Assembly: GCF_946478805.1 (NCBI RefSeq)
Contig: NZ_CAMLDC010000012.1
Location: 83,942-147,941, forward strand
Length of the DNA stretch: 64,000 bases
Direction: 5' to 3'
Origin: an uncultured Fluviicola sp.
Lineage (GTDB): Bacteria; Bacteroidota; Bacteroidia; Flavobacteriales; Crocinitomicaceae
Shown here: in pieces, positions 61,746 to 64,000 of the stretch
Layout of the letters: each line of letters starts with the position of its first letter
Position numbering within the stretch: the stretch's first letter is position 1
Program-made: the position numbers and the translations under genes
Notes under the pieces: model-generated
The model's input: only the letters and a program-made list of their open reading frames with translations
Told to the model about the DNA's origin: nothing
Database searches by the model: none

Positions 61746-61776
61746 GTGGCTGTCCCGAAAAGGCAGCCATTTTTTA
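61746..61776 (+). terminator. Rho-independent terminator
   Basis: TGGCTGTC and GGCAGCCA pair around a CCGAAAA loop, followed by TTTTTT. It ends Hsp20 gene 2. Confidence 0.85.
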
Positions 61777-61951
61777 TTCCCGGAAACAAGTCTCTCTATC
61801 CGTCGACGTACCTAAGCGAATAAAGCACCAAAATTCAACGTTAACCGCTTAAAATGTTAGTAATAAAAATTCATGCAACTCCGAAACCAGATGTCCGTCT
61901 TTGATCATAACACATATTATTCATCACGTAAATCGCATTAATGTAAAAAGT

Positions 61952-62434
61952 ATGGACAAAAAAAAACTAATTGTTGCTGTGACACTCATTATGGCCAGCT
62001 CAGGAGGCCTTTATGCACAGGAAGCTGTTCCTGCAGCAGGCAATGAAGCTGTCGGAACCGGAGGAACATGTAGCTACACCATCGGACAAATTGCTTACAC
62101 ATCCAACTCCGGAACAAGCGGAGAAGTAAACCAGGGCGTTCAACAACCTTATGAAATTGTCACAACAGCTGGAATAGAAGACAAGAATATCACTTTAGAA
62201 CTGGCTGCTTTTCCAAATCCGACCAACGGATCAATGACTATTTCAATAAGTGAGCACACTCAAGGAAAGCTTTCGTACCAACTTTTTGATACCCGGGGAA
62301 AACTCATTGAAGAAAAAGAGATCGTCCAAAATGAAACAGGAGTTTCAATGGACCGATTAGCCCCAGCCTCTTATTTATTAAAAATAACTGATAATGGTCA
62401 GTTAGTAAAAGAATTTCAAATTATTAAAAACTAA
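61952..62434 (+). CDS. Small secreted protein with T9SS type A sorting domain
   Basis: This 160-aa protein has a signal peptide (1-22, GGLYAQ), a short module with GGTCSYTIGQIAYTSNSGTS and VNQGVQQPYEI that is common in small Bacteroidota surface proteins, and a T9SS sorting domain (about 85-160) with FPNPTNGSMTISI, SYQLFDTRGKLIEEKEI and a final EFQIIKN. ATG 61952 is chosen. The next gene starts 5 nt after the stop, so they form an operon. Confidence 0.85.
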   Translation: MDKKKLIVAVTLIMASSGGLYAQEAVPAAGNEAVGTGGTCSYTIGQIAYTSNSGTSGEVNQGVQQPYEIVTTAGIEDKNITLELAAFPNPTNGSMTISISEHTQGKLSYQLFDTRGKLIEEKEIVQNETGVSMDRLAPASYLLKITDNGQLVKEFQIIKN

Positions 62435-62439
62435 ACACC

Positions 62440-63480
62440 ATGAACAAACGAATATTAAATACCGCAATCTTACTTTTACTTGCCTTTAACCTCTTCTCGC
62501 AAGCGCCACAAAAAATGAGCTACCAGGCTGTGATCCGCAATGCATCCAACACTTTGGTTAGCAACCAAAACGTTGGAATGCGGGTAAGTATCCTGCAGGG
62601 AAGTCCAACAGGGAGCGCAGTTTACCAGGAAACACAAATGCCAACATCAAACATCAATGGTTTAGTGAGCATTGAGATCGGGGCGGGAACGATTGTTTCA
62701 GGAACTTTTGCGTCCATTGACTGGTCAGCGGGACCTTATTTTGTAAAAACTGAAACTGATCCTGCAGGTGGAACAAATTATACGATCAGCGGAACTACCC
62801 AGTTGTTAAGCGTTCCTTATGCTTTGCACGCAAACAGTGCGAACGAGAACGACCCCGTTTTTGATGCATCTGTCGCAGCAGGAATTACAGCCGCAGATAC
62901 TGCAAACTGGAACAATCACCCGGACTCCACAGACATTGCCGGAATGGGATATGTTGCCGGCCTGGTGACATATGAAGTAGGTGATTTTGCGCAAGGAGGC
63001 GTAGTATGTTACGTCGACGAGACCGGACAACATGGATTGGTCGTTGCTAAAAACGATTTACCCAGCATTAGATGGTTCGCGGGCACTTATGGTAAAACAC
63101 GTGCTAATGGAAACGGTATTTATGCAGGTACAGCCAATAATGTAATCATCATTGCGGCACACCTGGCTTTAGGCGACGATGGCAATCCATATGCCGCTAC
63201 AACCTGTAATGAGTTGCAAATTACAGAAGGAACAAGAACGTATTCCGACTGGAACCTTCCAACAACCGCAGAATTGGAGCTTATCGGTGCCAACTATACC
63301 ATTATTGATGCAACTGCAACAGCGAATGGCGGAACCAACCTGCTTACATCTCCTTATTGGAGTTCAAATGAGGCAAACAATACAGATGCAAATACAGTGG
63401 TTATCACTCCCGGGGGAACATCAATTCTTCCCATTAACAAAGCTGCGACTTTTGAAATAAGAGCGGTTCGTAGATTCTAG
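62440..63480 (+). CDS. Secreted DUF1566-like (Lcl C-terminal) surface protein
   Basis: This 346-aa protein has a signal peptide (1-20, NLFSQ). The N-terminal module MSYQAVIRNASNTLVSN with SILQGSPTGSAVYQE and QLLSVPYALHAN is typical of Bacteroidota surface proteins. The C-terminal domain has VGDFAQGGVVCYVDETGQHG, SDWNLPTTAELELI and SSNEAN, resembling DUF1566/Lcl C-type lectin-like folds. It has no T9SS tail, unlike its operon partner, so attachment may rely on another signal or on the partner (inference). Confidence 0.8.
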   Translation: MNKRILNTAILLLLAFNLFSQAPQKMSYQAVIRNASNTLVSNQNVGMRVSILQGSPTGSAVYQETQMPTSNINGLVSIEIGAGTIVSGTFASIDWSAGPYFVKTETDPAGGTNYTISGTTQLLSVPYALHANSANENDPVFDASVAAGITAADTANWNNHPDSTDIAGMGYVAGLVTYEVGDFAQGGVVCYVDETGQHGLVVAKNDLPSIRWFAGTYGKTRANGNGIYAGTANNVIIIAAHLALGDDGNPYAATTCNELQITEGTRTYSDWNLPTTAELELIGANYTIIDATATANGGTNLLTSPYWSSNEANNTDANTVVITPGGTSILPINKAATFEIRAVRRF

Positions 63481-63481
63481 T

Positions 63482-63742
63482 TCAAAGTTCGATCGACCGC
63501 TTTAAAGAGGGCCATGGAATTCGTTTCATGGCCTTTGTTGTGTTCAGAATAAATCCATCCATCACTTCCAAACGCGATGTTTTCTCAATCAACAATACAT
63601 TTATCCAAGGAACATAAGGACTTGTTGATTTAACCAAACCAGAATTATGAAGAAGGATTCGGGATTCGAAATTCTCGGTTTGCCCGATGTAATATTTATC
63701 AAACTTTTCAGAATAGTTGATGTAAACGTAGTAGATTTCCAT
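63482..63742 (-). CDS. GIY-YIG nuclease-like protein with replaced C-terminus (duplicate copy)
   Basis: This 86-aa protein has a good GIY-YIG N-terminus (YYVYINYSEKFDKYYIGQTE, then SRILLHNSGLV) and KSTSPYVPWINVLLIEKTSR. After that point the expected SEAM...EKKLK helix is lost and an unrelated tail (MDGFILNTTKAMKRI) follows. The second copy at the window end keeps the normal ending. The tail overlaps the terminator hairpin of the preceding plus-strand gene. This copy is probably a partial duplication with doubtful activity. Confidence 0.7.
   Translation of the reverse strand: MEIYYVYINYSEKFDKYYIGQTENFESRILLHNSGLVKSTSPYVPWINVLLIEKTSRLEVMDGFILNTTKAMKRIPWPSLKRSIEL
63505..63536 (+). terminator. 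Terminator of the DUF1566-like gene
   Basis: GGCCATGGAA and TTTCATGGCC form a stem around a short loop, followed by TTTGTTGT. It lies 25-56 nt after the plus-strand stop and inside the 3' part of the minus-strand GIY-YIG frame. Confidence 0.7.
63571..63625. repeat. 55-bp direct repeat, copy 1 (GIY-YIG duplication)
   Basis: These 55 bp are identical to 63946-64000, and the repeat runs off the window end. The left boundary of identity falls at the codon for the SR(L/S) position of the nuclease, exactly where the two protein tails diverge. Confidence 0.92.
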
Positions 63743-63765
63743 GAAAAGTAATTTCCTATAAAAGC

Positions 63766-63801
63766 AAAAACCCTAGAGCATTTGATACACTCTAGGGTTT
63801 T
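63766..63801. terminator. Hairpin between the two GIY-YIG copies
   Basis: AAAACCCTAGAG and CTCTAGGGTTTT form a 12-bp stem around an 11-nt loop, with A- and T-rich flanks on both sides. It could terminate transcription in either direction. Confidence 0.75.
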
Positions 63802-63834
63802 CTAAGCTTACAGTTCAGACGAAGCTTTGCTTGT

Positions 63835-63861
63835 CTGAATCCCGACCGCAGCGTCGGGACC
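63835..63861. repeat. Short GC-rich dispersed hairpin
   Basis: ATCCCGACCGCAGCGTCGGGA forms a 7-bp stem with a short loop just downstream of the second GIY-YIG stop. This motif is a familiar small dispersed repeat in Flavobacteriales and may act as a 3' end. Confidence 0.6.
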
Positions 63862-63865
63862 ATAT

Positions 63866-64000
63866 TTACTTATACTTTTCTATAAACGCAACTAATCGAA
63901 CCCGATTCAAATTTTTCAGTTTCTTTTCAAGAGTCATTGCCTCTGAACGCGATGTTTTCTCAATCAACAATACATTTATCCAAGGAACATAAGGACTTGT
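63866..64000 (-). CDS. GIY-YIG nuclease-like protein, partial (cut by window end)
   Basis: The last 44 residues and stop codon are visible, reading TSPYVPWINVLLIEKTSRSE, then AMTLEKKLKNLNRVRLVAFI and EKYK. This is a normal GIY-YIG C-terminus. The upstream part lies beyond the window. Its first 17 visible codons agree exactly with the copy at 63482-63742, so the gene pair arose by a recent tandem duplication or gene conversion. Confidence 0.75.
   Translation of the reverse strand, partial: TSPYVPWINVLLIEKTSRSEAMTLEKKLKNLNRVRLVAFIEKYK
63946..64000. repeat. 55-bp direct repeat, copy 2 (GIY-YIG duplication)
   Basis: This is the partner of 63571-63625. Identity continues to the last base of the window, so the full repeat length is not known. 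Confidence 0.92.

Noticed and set aside
1..64000. CRISPR arrays, tRNA/rRNA genes, insertion sequences
   Set aside because: No regularly spaced repeats, cloverleaf-like segments, rRNA signatures or transposase-like frames were seen on reading both strands.

Overview
The window looks like chromosomal DNA from a Bacteroidota bacterium, most likely of the class Flavobacteriia (Crocinitomicaceae/Fluviicola type; this placement is inference). The reasons are the modest GC content, several secreted proteins with type IX secretion (T9SS) C-terminal sorting domains, AT-rich inverted-repeat spacers between operons, an injection-system cluster of the Bacteroidota layout, and TTTG-containing upstream boxes. 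No rRNA, tRNA, CRISPR array, transposase or integrase was seen.

Region 1 (15-19459, all + strand) is an extracellular contractile injection system (eCIS) operon entered at its sheath gene. In order it encodes the sheath, two tube proteins, a DUF5908 small protein, a LysM tube/baseplate adaptor, a VgrG-like spike, a PAAR tip, a gp25-like wedge, a large J-like baseplate protein, a small possible fibre/adhesin, a second J-like baseplate protein, the tape-measure/terminator protein, two cargo proteins, an AAA+ ATPase and an exported membrane protein. The first cargo has a DUF4157 module. Both cargos carry a nuclease-like histidine motif. A third cargo of the same design lies alone at 31375-32511.

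Region 2 (19464-23501, - strand) holds a DHFR/RibD-like reductase, a Crp/Fnr regulator and three exported or outer-membrane proteins. Region 3 (23656-28510, + strand) has four tandem paralogous 7-TM proteins, followed without a gap by a short histidine kinase and a NarL-type response regulator. It looks like a split, multi-receptor two-component system. Next come a lipoprotein hydrolase, a YbjN-like protein, an MFS transporter and the orphan cargo.

Region 4 (about 32.5-61.7 kb) resembles a general-stress or low-oxygen accessory island. It carries a GH130 phosphorylase with a GT4 fusion, a CinA-like protein, DUF6766, DUF72, DUF763, three BON-domain proteins with a shared upstream box, a receiver-Crp fusion regulator, a universal stress protein, two Hsp20 proteins, a nitroreductase, a phasin-like protein with a UbiB/ABC1 kinase, and a one-MCE Mla-type lipid transporter. 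T9SS or surface protein genes are interspersed at 41.7-44.5 kb and 58.6-63.5 kb. The window ends in a duplicated GIY-YIG nuclease gene: one copy has a replaced C-terminus and the other is cut by the window edge.

The items most worth a second look are the trio of eCIS cargos sharing a nuclease-like motif and a short N-terminal tag, and the four-receptor split histidine-kinase array.
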